From the NCBI GenBank assembly GCA_025194985.1, contig JAOANE010000043.1, positions 1 through 13,690 of the forward strand: DNA of 13,690 nucleotides. Reading direction: 5' to 3'. Made by a program: the position numbers and the translations under genes. The notes beneath the pieces were generated by a model, which ran no database searches, was not told the DNA's origin, and saw nothing but the letters and a program-made list of their open reading frames with translations. Numbering within the stretch: the stretch's first letter is position 1; every line of letters begins with the position of its first letter. The DNA is from Regnicoccus frigidus. GTDB lineage: Bacteria > Cyanobacteriota > Cyanobacteriia > PCC-6307 > Cyanobiaceae. Of this stretch, positions 1 to 5,654 are shown in pieces.

Positions 1-362
1 CCGGTACCCGTGAGGGAAGGGCGATCAACGAGACCCGCTACTACGTCACGAGTCTGCGCACCACCGCAAATGCCTTGCTGCAACACGTGCGGGACCGGTG
101 GTCGATCGAGAACTCCTGGCACTGGGTGCGCGACACCCAACTGCGTGAGGACGCCCACCGCTACCGGGAACGCAATGGGGTACAGGTGCTGGCAGGGCTA
201 CGCACCGTGGCGCTCAACCTGTTGCGCCTCAACGGGTTCCGCTCCATCGCTGACGCGCTGGGTGTTGTCAGCCACAACGTGGAGCTCATGCTGCGGCTGA
301 TGAGCCGCCATAGACAGGAAGGACCACAGCCAGCCTCAGCTTGAGACTTTTAATAGGCCCTG
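1..362 (+). mobile_element. Right end of an ISAs1-family insertion sequence
   Basis: This is the distal part of an insertion sequence that begins before the window. It carries the 3' end of its transposase gene, stopping at 342-344, followed by a short tail ending in TTTTAATAGGCCCTG at 348-362. ISAs1-type elements commonly end in a CAGGG-type inverted repeat, which is what the complementary strand reads here. Directly beyond 362 the sequence becomes the coding frame of a different, minus-strand transposase, so 362/363 is the likely junction. The other terminus and the target duplication lie outside the window, so the exact boundary is inferred. Confidence 0.7.
3..344 (+). CDS. ISAs1-family transposase, C-terminal part (5' end outside window)
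   Basis: The frame is open from the window edge to TGA at 342-344 and gives about 113 residues. The stretch RWSIENSWHWVRDTQLREDA, followed by HRYR and a region of the form VLAGLRTVALNLLR, is the typical C-terminal part of DDE transposases of the ISAs1 / H-repeat family. The Glu of IEN..HWV is the expected last acidic residue of the DDE triad. The family protein is usually around 370 residues, so roughly the last third is visible. No frameshift or stop interrupts the visible part, so the element may be intact. An ATG at 75 lies inside the conserved domain and is not the real start. Confidence 0.8.
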   Translation, partial: GTREGRAINETRYYVTSLRTTANALLQHVRDRWSIENSWHWVRDTQLREDAHRYRERNGVQVLAGLRTVALNLLRLNGFRSIADALGVVSHNVELMLRLMSRHRQEGPQPASA

Positions 363-901
363 GGGGGTGGCCCGCATCATCGAGTGAGACGGACGCCACG
401 ATAGGCATCTTGTTCTCTGATCCACGACCTGCCTTACCACCACAGCGTTCTCCGCCGAGGTAAGGATCATCCACCTGCACCTTTCCCCGCAGGACATTGG
501 CCTACTCCCGCTCGCTCATCGCCTGCATGATCTTGTTGTGAACCAACCATGCCGTGAAGTAGTTCACCCCGAGATGGCTCATCAGGGCGAGGGAAGAAAT
601 ACCGGACTTGGCCTGGCCCACCAAATAGAAAGCCAGAAACCAGATAGTCAGCGGCAACTTGGTCGCCTCCATGATGGGGCCGGCCGTGAGAGTGGCCTGA
701 TGGCGGCAGCTCCGGCACTGATAACGGTCGTGGCGCCTTCCACCGATAAACGTATACATCTTGCCCTCACAACGGGGGCAACGGACCATCGGGCCAGCGC
801 GCCTGCTCTAGGGTCGTCTCACATATCTCCTCGGTGCCGTAGAGCTCTATGAACTTGGGCGGAGACAGACCGGGCTGAAACTGGATCCTATTCTTAGCCA
901 C
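363..901 (-). pseudogene. IS1595-family transposase remnant (frameshift, nonsense codon, interrupted)
   Basis: Read on the minus strand from a possible GTG at 899-901, the product begins AKNRIQFQPGLS and continues through YGTEE and LEQARWPDG. The frame breaks there, near 789, and resumes as a zinc-ribbon segment with CPRC and CRSC cysteine pairs, then TAGPIMEATKLPLTIWF. This order is typical of IS1595-type transposases. An in-frame TAG at 502-504 follows SERE, and the same frame continues with VLRGKVQVDDPYLGGE. That segment contains the DD...GG region of the DDE core. Similarity stops at GHP, exactly where the ISAs1 end begins, so the rest of the gene is displaced or lost. At least three lesions make it inactive. 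Confidence 0.8.
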
Positions 902-1029
902 GGGAGATAGGATTGGCACATGAATACCAACCCAGTTGGAAAGGCATTTCGACTGAGCTTGCTACCTAATCAAGTAAGAGCATTAACCTGGTGGGTCTAC
1001 AAAGTTAGTGCTAGGGCAGTAAACTCGAT
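902..1029. other. Intergenic gap between IS1595 remnant and manC stop
   Basis: No gene is recognised in this short AT-richer stretch. It contains a small hairpin CCAAC-CCA-GTTGG at 927-939 with no following T-run. It should hold the outer end of the IS1595 element, but I could not identify a terminal inverted repeat without the other end. Confidence 0.4.
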
Positions 1030-2517
1030 TCAGGGAATCTTCACCCAAGTAGCCAGTCGCTGTTCTTGCTGCGGTTGAACACTTTCTGTTCGCCCATACC
1101 GATCCTCGAAGCGCACGATGTCGTCTTCGCCCAGATACGGCCCGCTCTGCACCTCGATCATCTCCACCGCGATCTTGCCTGGGTTGGTGAGCCGGTGCTT
1201 GGCGCCAAGCGGGATATAGGTGCTCTGGTTTTCGCCCACCAGTTCCTCCACCCCGTCTTTTTCCACCACCGCGGTGCCCTTCACCACCACCCAGTGCTCA
1301 GCCCGGTGGTGATGCATCTGCAGCGACAGGCTGGCACCGGGATTCACCACGATCTTCTTCACCTGCCAGCGCTCACCCTCCACGATGCCGTCGTAGGAGC
1401 CCCAGGGCCGGTAGATGCGCCGATGGGCACTGGCCTCCTTCGCCCCTACGGCCTCCAGCCGTCGCACGATTGTCTTGACATCCTGGGTGCGGTCGCGGCG
1501 GGCAATCAGCACGGCATCGTCGGTTTCCACCACCACCAGATCCTCCACGCCCAAGCCCACCACCAGCCGATGTTCGCTGCGTAGGTAGCAGTTACGGCTG
1601 TCCTCGCTGATCACCTTCCCCCGCAGCACATTGCCCTGCGCGTCTTGATCGGCCGTTTCCCACAGCGCACTCCAGCTGCCCACATCGCTCCAGCCCGCCT
1701 CCAGTGGCAGCACCGTGCCCAGCCCGGTGCGCTCCATCACAGCCACATCGAGCGCCACGCTCGGGCAACTGGCGAAGGCTTCCCGCTCCAGCCGCAGAAA
1801 ATCCAGATCGGCCGTGTCCTGATCCAGCGCCGCCCGGCAGCTGCTCACCACCTCCGGTGCCAGCCGCTCCAGTTCCGCCAGAATCGCGCTGGCACGGAAC
1901 AGAAACATGCCGCTGTTCCAGGTGAAGCGGCCCGCCGCCAGGAACTGCTCCGCCGTGGCACGATCGGGCTTCTCCACAAAACGGGCAATCGGCACCGGTG
2001 CCTCGCTGCGCAGCGCTGCGGCGGCCTCGATGTAGCCATAGCCCGTTTCCGGGCCGGTGGGCACGATGCCGAAGGTCACCAGCAGGCCCGCTTCTGCAGC
2101 GGCCCGGCCAGCCTCCACGCTGGCGCGGAAGGCGGCGGCATCGCGGATCTCATGGTCTGCCGCCAGCACCAGCAGCAGCGGGTCGTCGCCTTTGGCGGTG
2201 GCCTGCAGGGCGGCCACGGCCACCGCCGGGGCAGTATTGCGGCCGATCGGCTCCAGCAGGATTCCCGCCGGTTCCACACCGATCTGGCGCATCTGCTCAG
2301 CCACGATGAAGCGGTGGCCCTCGTTGCAGATCAGCAGCGGCGGCGCCAGATCGCTGAGGCCCTCCAGCCGTTGCTGCGTTTGCTGCAGCAACGTGTCCTC
2401 GCCTTCACCGGCCAGGGCCCAATACTGCTTGGGGTAGCTGGCCCGCGACAGGGGCCATAGGCGGGTGCCGGTGCCGCCGCAGAGGATGACTGGCACCAGG
2501 GGGACGGCGGGGCTCAC
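1030..2517 (-). CDS. manC: Mannose-1-phosphate guanylyltransferase / mannose-6-phosphate isomerase
   Basis: This bifunctional cytosolic enzyme would interconvert fructose-6-P and mannose-6-P and make GDP-mannose from mannose-1-P and GTP, feeding mannose, fucose or rhamnose into exopolysaccharide or O-antigen. The 495 residues match the usual length of the type II PMI/GMP family. The N-terminal nucleotidyltransferase has the pyrophosphorylase signature GGTGTRLWPLSR at residues 14-25, PKQ at 29-31 and FVEKP at 180-184. The C-terminal cupin isomerase domain has RPWGSYD at 370-376 and the metal-site segment QMHHHRAEH at 400-408. The start is GTG at 2515-2517, a few residues before the first beta strand, as expected. 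No RBS is obvious. All key motifs are intact. Two shorter manC 3' fragments lie elsewhere in this window. The symbol could equally be given as cpsB, xanB or algA. Confidence 0.95.
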   Translation of the reverse strand: MSPAVPLVPVILCGGTGTRLWPLSRASYPKQYWALAGEGEDTLLQQTQQRLEGLSDLAPPLLICNEGHRFIVAEQMRQIGVEPAGILLEPIGRNTAPAVAVAALQATAKGDDPLLLVLAADHEIRDAAAFRASVEAGRAAAEAGLLVTFGIVPTGPETGYGYIEAAAALRSEAPVPIARFVEKPDRATAEQFLAAGRFTWNSGMFLFRASAILAELERLAPEVVSSCRAALDQDTADLDFLRLEREAFASCPSVALDVAVMERTGLGTVLPLEAGWSDVGSWSALWETADQDAQGNVLRGKVISEDSRNCYLRSEHRLVVGLGVEDLVVVETDDAVLIARRDRTQDVKTIVRRLEAVGAKEASAHRRIYRPWGSYDGIVEGERWQVKKIVVNPGASLSLQMHHHRAEHWVVVKGTAVVEKDGVEELVGENQSTYIPLGAKHRLTNPGKIAVEMIEVQSGPYLGEDDIVRFEDRYGRTESVQPQQEQRLATWVKIP

Positions 2518-2702
2518 GGCGAAAGCGAAGCAACGAATGTTGAAGCGCAGTCAACACGCCATCAACTGGAGCCTTGGTGCTCCCGGTTACGTTTGGCCCG
2601 TGCTCGTGTGGCTTTCCTCGCCGTGAAAAGCTCAGCCACGCGCACACCCATCGCGTGCTGATTCAACCAGCTGCGTGAGGCTCAGGAGCAAAGCGCGCCG
2701 GC

Positions 2703-2783
2703 ATGCGCAAGCTCTGGCAGCGTTATTCCCCCGACACCTTCATCACCGACATCCTCGAAGTGCTGGACGGACTCCGCGAATGA
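2703..2783 (+). pseudogene. Possible C-terminal stub of an unidentified protein
   Basis: From ATG at 2703 the frame gives 26 residues, MRKLWQRY, then SPDTFITDILEVLDGLRE and a stop. The frame is closed upstream by a TGA near 2667, so this is at most a remnant. The reason to list it is that the second locus (6551-6596) encodes QRY-IDILEVLEGLHE-stop in the matching frame. Two nucleotide differences in the shared 55 bp and one short deletion separate the copies. The pattern of an amphipathic final helix ending at the same stop suggests the tail of a real gene, now lost. I do not recognise the family. Confidence 0.3.
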
Positions 2784-2801
2784 TCCTCAATGGCAGGCCC
2801 C
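2747..2801 (+). repeat. 55-bp duplicated block, copy 1
   Basis: CGACATCCTCGAAGTGCTGG... through GGCAGGCCCC at 2747-2801 is repeated at 6563-6617 with two mismatches in 55. In this copy it is separated from the 70-bp repeat by about 62 bp. At the second locus the two blocks abut at a shared run of C, consistent with a deletion there. Confidence 0.9.
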
Positions 2802-2863
2802 GGCTCGTCTGGCTCTGGGCACTCCTGATCGACCTCTCCGTCTTCAGGGGCGCCAGCACGATC

Positions 2864-2942
2864 TGGCTGCCCCCCTCATCGCCGCTGCACGAACCCCTCT
2901 GCAACCTGATGAGCGGTCTACCCGCTTGCCGCAGGTAGCGCG
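2864..2942 (+). repeat. Direct repeat R, copy 1 (left flank of vapBC)
   Basis: A block of about 75-79 bp runs from TGGCTGCC to GCAGGTAGCGCG. Copies lie at 3645-3722 and 6614-6684, and a 17-bp piece recurs at 10089-10105. It contains a small inverted repeat AGCGG-TCTAC-CCGCT. The stop and last codons of vapC on the minus strand lie inside it. There is no T-run after the hairpin, so it is not an evident intrinsic terminator. Confidence 0.9.
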
Positions 2943-3265
2943 GCCAGGCGCCGGTCCTGGGACCACAGGCCGCAATCGCTCAACCTGGCGGACGCCAAGA
3001 GGTGAGCATCGACATAGCCGATCCCACGACCCATCAGCTGGTCGCGCTCGATCAGCCGCAGCACCTCCGCATCGCTGGCCAACACTGCCGCCGGCAGGCC
3101 CTGCAACAGCTCGAGCACTTCACGACGGTTGCGCAGATGGCCACACGCCAGTTCGCCAATCACCCAGGGATGGATCAGCACCTCGCCCTCCTGCAGGAGC
3201 GTGGCGAGGCGGGCAAGTCCATGGCGCAGATGCTCCACCCAGACGGAGGTGTCGACGAGGATCAA
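2918..3265 (-). CDS. vapC: VapC-type PIN-domain toxin (ribonuclease)
   Basis: This is a PIN-domain endoribonuclease, the toxin half of a type II TA module; VapC proteins cut tRNA or rRNA and are neutralised by VapB. The 115 residues carry all four expected acidic positions: D5 in VDTSVW, E38 in IGELA, D86 in GYVDAHLL and D104 in SQDRRL. The start is TTG at 3263-3265, overlapping the vapB stop by four bases (TTGA), typical of translational coupling. The product is slightly short. After RRLAAL the expected final helix is replaced by PAASG, encoded within direct repeat R, and a TAG ends it. The other repeat copies have CAG at that position and read on, so the C-terminus was probably remodelled by the repeat. 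It is likely still active because the catalytic set is complete. Confidence 0.9.
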   Translation of the reverse strand: MILVDTSVWVEHLRHGLARLATLLQEGEVLIHPWVIGELACGHLRNRREVLELLQGLPAAVLASDAEVLRLIERDQLMGRGIGYVDAHLLASARLSDCGLWSQDRRLAALPAASG

Positions 3266-3456
3266 GCGGCGCTCCGGCGACGGGGGATCGGCTCGAGCTC
3301 CGGTTCACTGCCGCCAAGTGCGGCAAGACGCTTCGCACTTTCGCGCTGCACCAGCGCCCGTAGGGCCTCCTTGAGCAAGCCACTGCGTTCCAGGTGGCCG
3401 CACAGTTGCTCGGCTCTGGCCAGCAATTCATCGTCGAGCGTCACTGTGGTGCGCAT
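3262..3456 (-). CDS. vapB: VapB-type antitoxin
   Basis: This 64-residue antitoxin starts MRTTVTLDDELLARAEQL, a ribbon-helix-helix N-terminus of the VapB group seen with this kind of PIN toxin. It continues with LLKEALRALVQRESAKRLAALGG, the segment expected to wrap the toxin. It would bind VapC and repress its own operon. I chose ATG at 3454-3456. An upstream in-frame ATG at 3492 would add 12 residues but lies inside a palindrome that looks like the operator. It overlaps vapC by four bases, forming a two-gene operon on the minus strand. Confidence 0.9.
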   Translation of the reverse strand: MRTTVTLDDELLARAEQLCGHLERSGLLKEALRALVQRESAKRLAALGGSEPELEPIPRRRSAA

Positions 3457-3482
3457 GGTCCCAACCATTGCAGGCATCAGTC

Positions 3483-3505
3483 TAGTCGTCATCTGATGAC
3501 GCTAG
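3483..3505. promoter_or_regulatory. Palindromic operator candidate of vapBC
   Basis: CGTCATC-T-GATGACG at 3487-3501 is a perfect palindrome with 7-bp arms. It is extended on both sides by CTAG (3483-3486 and 3502-3505), with a one-base bulge on the left. It sits about 30 bp upstream of the vapB ATG, where VapB/VapBC complexes normally bind to autoregulate. That it is the operator is an inference from symmetry and position. Confidence 0.65.
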
Positions 3506-3644
3506 TGATGCGCCGAATTCCAGCCAGAGGCTAGGGGCACGGGCTATCAGCTCTGCTCCAACGCATGGGCCACATCAGGGAAGCCACTGCAGCGCCTCTT
3601 CGATGGCGGCAATCCCTCGCCGCTTGAGCTCAGTGGAATTGAGA
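3493..3644. other. Gap upstream of vapBC, nothing recognised
   Basis: Between the vapB operator and repeat R copy 2 I see no gene-like frame. The stretch is GC-rich and is the only non-TA material inside the segment bounded by the two R copies. Confidence 0.4.
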
Positions 3645-3722
3645 TGGCTGCCCCCTCATCAACGCTGCACGAACCCCTCTGCAACCTGATGAGCGGGCTG
3701 CCCGCTTGCCGCAGGCAGTGCG
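3645..3722 (+). repeat. Direct repeat R, copy 2 (right flank of vapBC)
   Basis: This is the same orientation as copy 1, about 780 bp away, with only a few differences (one C fewer in the C-run, CATCAACG for CATCGCCG, GGGCTG for GGTCTA). The internal inverted repeat is better here: AGCGGG-CTG-CCCGCT. It is followed about 60 bp later by the start of the membrane/helix protein gene. Paralogous copy 3 has the same neighbour. Confidence 0.9.
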
Positions 3723-3784
3723 CCCCTCGCACATGGTACTGGCGTACTATTAGGTATCGAATTGAGCTTGGCGTCGCTACGGTC

Positions 3785-4291
3785 ATGGCAGAGAACGAAG
3801 CGCCGGTTTCCTCGGGTCAGACCGATCCGTTTCCCTTCCTCGATCGCGCCGGCTATGCCTCCCTTGTCGGCGGTTGCCTGGTCGTTCTGATCACGTTCTT
3901 TAGCTCCTACAGCCATGTCGATCTCCTCGGAATCCGCTTCAGCGTCAATCAGCAAATCGGAATTCCTGTCCTCATTGCCGCCGTGGCGGCGCTGGTTGGC
4001 GAACTTAAACTGGCATCCAACAATCGATGCGCAGATCAGTGTTCTCGAGAGCAAAAGGCGAGAGCTCGAGAGCGAGAGGCGAGAGCTAGAGAGCGAGAGG
4101 CGAACGAAGCTGCTCGAGAAAGAGATCGCGCAGCTCGAGAAAGAGAACGAGCAGCTCGACGATCTCGAATCCAAGCTCGATGCCTTGTTGCTCAGTGCCG
4201 ATTCCTCCTCGCCGACACCGCCCTCAACCGGCTCCAACTGAGTGAAGCCCTGGCCCTGTTGATGGAAGAGATCAAGCCGTCTGAATCCTGA
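3785..4291 (+). CDS. Small membrane protein with charged helical tail, unknown function
   Basis: I do not recognise a named family. From ATG at 3785 the product is 168 residues. A short N-terminal part contains DPFPFLDRAG (14-23). Two hydrophobic segments follow at about 24-40 (SLVGGCLVVLITFF) and 58-73 (IGIPVLIAAVAALVGE), joined by HVDLLGIRFSVNQQ. A very charged Arg/Glu/Ala helix runs from 85 to 127, then a C-terminal helix with LNRLQLSEALALLMEEI. The charged part is encoded by 21-bp tandem units at 4044-4106. A broken second copy exists at 6684-6917. The +1 frame over 3915-4241 also encodes a plausible leucine-heptad coiled coil; I prefer this frame because it joins the membrane part to the shared C-terminus without a shift. 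The frame is open further upstream, through repeat R, but that part is not coding-like. Confidence 0.6.
   Translation: MAENEAPVSSGQTDPFPFLDRAGYASLVGGCLVVLITFFSSYSHVDLLGIRFSVNQQIGIPVLIAAVAALVGELKLASNNRCADQCSREQKARAREREARAREREANEAARERDRAARERERAARRSRIQARCLVAQCRFLLADTALNRLQLSEALALLMEEIKPSES
4044..4106 (+). repeat. Three 21-bp tandem units inside the helical tail
   Basis: Three units begin at 4044, 4065 and 4086, each of the form CTCGAGAGC(G/A)A(G/A)AGGCGA.., the last less exact. Twenty-one bases equal seven codons, one heptad. In the annotated frame they read as Arg-Glu-Arg-Glu-Ala type heptads; in the +1 frame as LESxRRE heptads. Expansion or contraction would change helix length without shifting the frame. 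Confidence 0.85.
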
Positions 4292-4299
4292 GAATCGAT

Positions 4300-4512
4300 G
4301 GGCCGCCGACGTAGTTGACATCGGGCAGCCGGTTCCGGCACCTGGAGCGCGCCGCTGCCCAGGGCCAGGCTCAGTTCGTGTGACAGCAGCTCCGTTTCCG
4401 TGCGCAGGAGCTTCAGCTGCGCTTCGAGCGCCTTCTGCCGGGCTTCAGCGGCGTTGATGGCCGCCTTCAGCAGCGGCAGCTGAACCGTCGACCCACGCAC
4501 ACCCGGGTCGTT
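4300..4512 (-). other. Helical frame of unknown origin, possibly a gene remnant
   Basis: The minus strand has a frame open from beyond 4500 to about 4300. It reads STVQLPLLKAAINAAEARQK, then ALEAQLKLLRTETELLSHEL and SLALGSGALQVPEP. That is a coherent amphipathic, leucine-rich helix of about 45 residues with strongly GC-biased codons. There is no convincing start (GTG at 4498-4500 is possible) and downstream the frame runs into the antisense of the membrane-protein gene. I cannot assign a family. It may be a fragment of a lost coiled-coil gene or a chance open frame. Confidence 0.3.
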
Positions 4513-4548
4513 CGTGCCGCACGAGAGCCAAGATTTCGTGCAGAACGA
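4512..4548. promoter_or_regulatory. Two palindromic boxes upstream of TA pair 1
   Basis: Box 1, TCGTGCCGCACGA (4512-4524), is a perfect palindrome with 6-bp arms. Box 2, TCGTGCAGAACGA (4536-4548), has one mismatch. Their centres are 24 bp apart, and the core of box 2 ends 16 bases before the antitoxin ATG. The paralogous operon has boxes at the same spacing, which supports a role as antitoxin operators. Binding is inferred, not shown. Confidence 0.7.
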
Positions 4549-4562
4549 TGAGGAGGCCTGCC

Positions 4563-4844
4563 ATGGCTATCGCCGACCGTCCAGCTGTGCTCAAGGTTGT
4601 TGGCAGCAACGGCCAGATCTCCTTGGGGAAGCAATTCGCTGGCCGTCATGTTTTGGTGGAGGAAAGCGAGCCTGGTGTCTGGATCGTGCGCACCGCAACC
4701 GTGATTCCTAACAATGAACGCTGGCTGCATGAGGCAGCAGCGGCAGCTGACCTGGAAACCGCGATGGCATGGTCAGCCAGCCATCAGCCAGAAGACGCTG
4801 ATCTGCAGAACATCATGAAGCGGCTCGGCCATGACACCGCCTGA
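4563..4844 (+). CDS. AbrB/MazE-like antitoxin, TA pair 1
   Basis: This 93-residue protein begins MAIADRPAVLKVVGSNGQIS, followed by LGKQFAGRHVLVEESEPGVW. The KVVGSNGQISLGK start resembles the swapped-hairpin (SpoVT/AbrB) DNA-binding fold, in which SKGQITLPK is typical; this family assignment is by motif only. The C-terminal half (ERWLHEAAAAADLETAMAW and on) is a likely toxin-binding helix. The start ATG is preceded by a strong AGGAGG at 4551-4556. It overlaps the next gene by 14 bases. The paralogue at 8157 has the same length and is clearly the same protein. It probably represses its own operon at the two palindromes just upstream. Confidence 0.75.
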   Translation: MAIADRPAVLKVVGSNGQISLGKQFAGRHVLVEESEPGVWIVRTATVIPNNERWLHEAAAAADLETAMAWSASHQPEDADLQNIMKRLGHDTA

Positions 4845-5124
4845 CGCAAAGGTCAGGCTGGATCTGAACAATCCAGTGTTTCAAGAGCATCTGTTGACAC
4901 TTCAGATCTTGAAACGGCAGAAGCCTGAACGCCATGCCGCACTGGACACGCTGAACAAAATTCGCCAGTTGACCTGGAATCAGCTGTATCGAGACTCTGG
5001 CATCAACGCCGTTTATTCCTTACGCATCAGCCCATCACGCCGCGCTACGGCCCATCGCGATGGTCACGTCCTGCGCCTGCTGACGATTGCCCCAGATCAC
5101 GATGCCACCGATGGCAAAAAATGA
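4831..5124 (+). CDS. RelE-like toxin, TA pair 1, with internal deletion and insertion
   Basis: This 97-residue protein starts at an ATG inside the end of the antitoxin gene, giving a 14-base overlap. It reads RLDLNNP, then LDTLNKIRQLTWNQLYRDSG, YSLRISPSRRATAHRDG and LRLLTIAPDHDAT. The late YSLRIS...RATAHRDG...L.IAPDHD pattern resembles RelE/ParE-type mRNA interferases that act at the ribosome. Compared with its paralogue (8425-8739) it lacks 14 residues (KWEKITSVNPPEG and neighbour) after DSGI, and carries five extra residues (ILKRQ) near residue 27. Both changes keep the frame. The deletion removes the loop before the beta-sheet, so activity is doubtful. It may be a detoxified variant kept for its antitoxin. 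Confidence 0.75.
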   Translation: MTPPDAKVRLDLNNPVFQEHLLTLQILKRQKPERHAALDTLNKIRQLTWNQLYRDSGINAVYSLRISPSRRATAHRDGHVLRLLTIAPDHDATDGKK

Positions 5125-5185
5125 CGGCATCCACGGGTTGTGAACCAGCTGCCGCATCCAGCGACGCGCCGTCTTCACCACCACC

Positions 5186-5299
5186 GCTGCGGCTGGTGGC
5201 GATCAGTTCGATTCCTACAGACTTGGAGGTCAGCAGGGCTTGGCCGAATTGGCCGCCGGCGCCGGTGAGGAGCCATTCTGGATGTTGGTGGCAAGCCAA
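5186..5299 (-). pseudogene. rmlD/rfbD 5' fragment (dTDP-4-dehydrorhamnose reductase)
   Basis: The minus strand encodes EWLLTGAGGQFGQALL, then GIELIATSRSG. This is the N-terminal Rossmann strand, glycine loop and second strand of RmlD-type dTDP-4-dehydrorhamnose reductases, whose usual start is close to KVLLTGAGGQLGQAL. After about 32 matching residues the frame no longer resembles the family, and the remaining 85-90 percent of the gene is missing. The family makes dTDP-L-rhamnose for surface polysaccharide, fitting the neighbouring manC. The fragment abuts, on the opposite strand, a hicA stub, so the junction probably records a deletion that truncated both genes. Confidence 0.6.
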
Positions 5300-5364
5300 G
5301 CGACGACCTCGCTCCAGGCACGCTCAAAAGCATTGCCAAGCAATCCGGAGTGCCCCTGCCATGA
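5269..5364 (+). pseudogene. hicA toxin stub (C-terminal end only)
   Basis: After a TGA at 5266-5268 the frame reads GAILDVGG and then KPSDDLAPGTLKSIAKQSGV followed by PLP and a stop at 5362-5364. PSDDLAPGTLKSIAKQ is the characteristic final helix region of HicA mRNA interferases (usual form HP..DL..GTLKSILKQ). The first 35 or so residues, including the dsRBD-like fold and catalytic histidine, are absent. Its stop overlaps the hicB start as ATGA, the normal arrangement of a hicAB operon. The toxin cannot be functional. Confidence 0.75.
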
Positions 5365-5573
5365 GCCAAGCCTTTGCCGTTGTGATCGAAGAAGCTGATC
5401 ACAACTTCTCTGCCTACGTTCCTGATCTACCCGGCTGTGTAGCCGCAGGCGCATCCAGGGAGCACGTGCTCGTTGAGATCCGCGATGCCATTGCCTTCCA
5501 TCTGGAAGGGATGGCAGCTGACGCCGAGCCTCAACCGAGCGTCCGATCCAGCGTTGCCACCGTGCTGGTGTAG
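5361..5573 (+). CDS. hicB: HicB-family antitoxin, orphaned
   Basis: This 70-residue protein reads FAVVIEEADHNFSAYVPDLP, then GCVAAGASREHVLVEIRDAI and AFHLEGM. It is a HicB-type partial RNase H fold, with the typical Y.PDLPGC..G....E....I.EAI.FHLEG pattern. In an intact module it would bind HicA and repress the operon. ATG at 5361 overlaps the stop of the hicA stub. Because only the last residues of hicA survive, this is an antitoxin without a local toxin. It ends in VATVLV and has no C-terminal DNA-binding domain, as is usual for short HicB proteins. It may persist passively or protect against a related HicA elsewhere. Confidence 0.85.
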   Translation: MSQAFAVVIEEADHNFSAYVPDLPGCVAAGASREHVLVEIRDAIAFHLEGMAADAEPQPSVRSSVATVLV

Positions 5574-5654
5574 CGATTCGGCCTTGCTTCCAGGCTGGGT
5601 GCGGCGCCATCCTTAACCTCATGCATGTCTGCCCGCCTGGTGCTGTTCCTGGAT

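Larger units (their letters stand above)
2518..2863. other. Gap without a complete gene; degenerate sequence
   Basis: No intact gene is supported between the manC start and the first copy of the 70-bp repeat. The stretch contains a 26-codon frame (2703-2783) and a 55-bp block (2747-2801) that recurs at 6563-6617; both are listed separately. Longer frames across the region look like noise. A manC promoter should lie in 2518-2600, but I found no convincing -35/-10 pair. Confidence 0.5.

Noticed and set aside
1645..2460. Long plus-strand open frame of 271 codons
   Set aside because: It lies entirely antisense to the intact manC gene, is rich in His, Gln and Arg and matches no family; it is a GC-rich shadow frame.
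2675..2938. Plus-strand frame of 87 codons crossing repeat R
   Set aside because: It mixes a duplicated block, a gap and repeat R in a frame not kept at the second locus.
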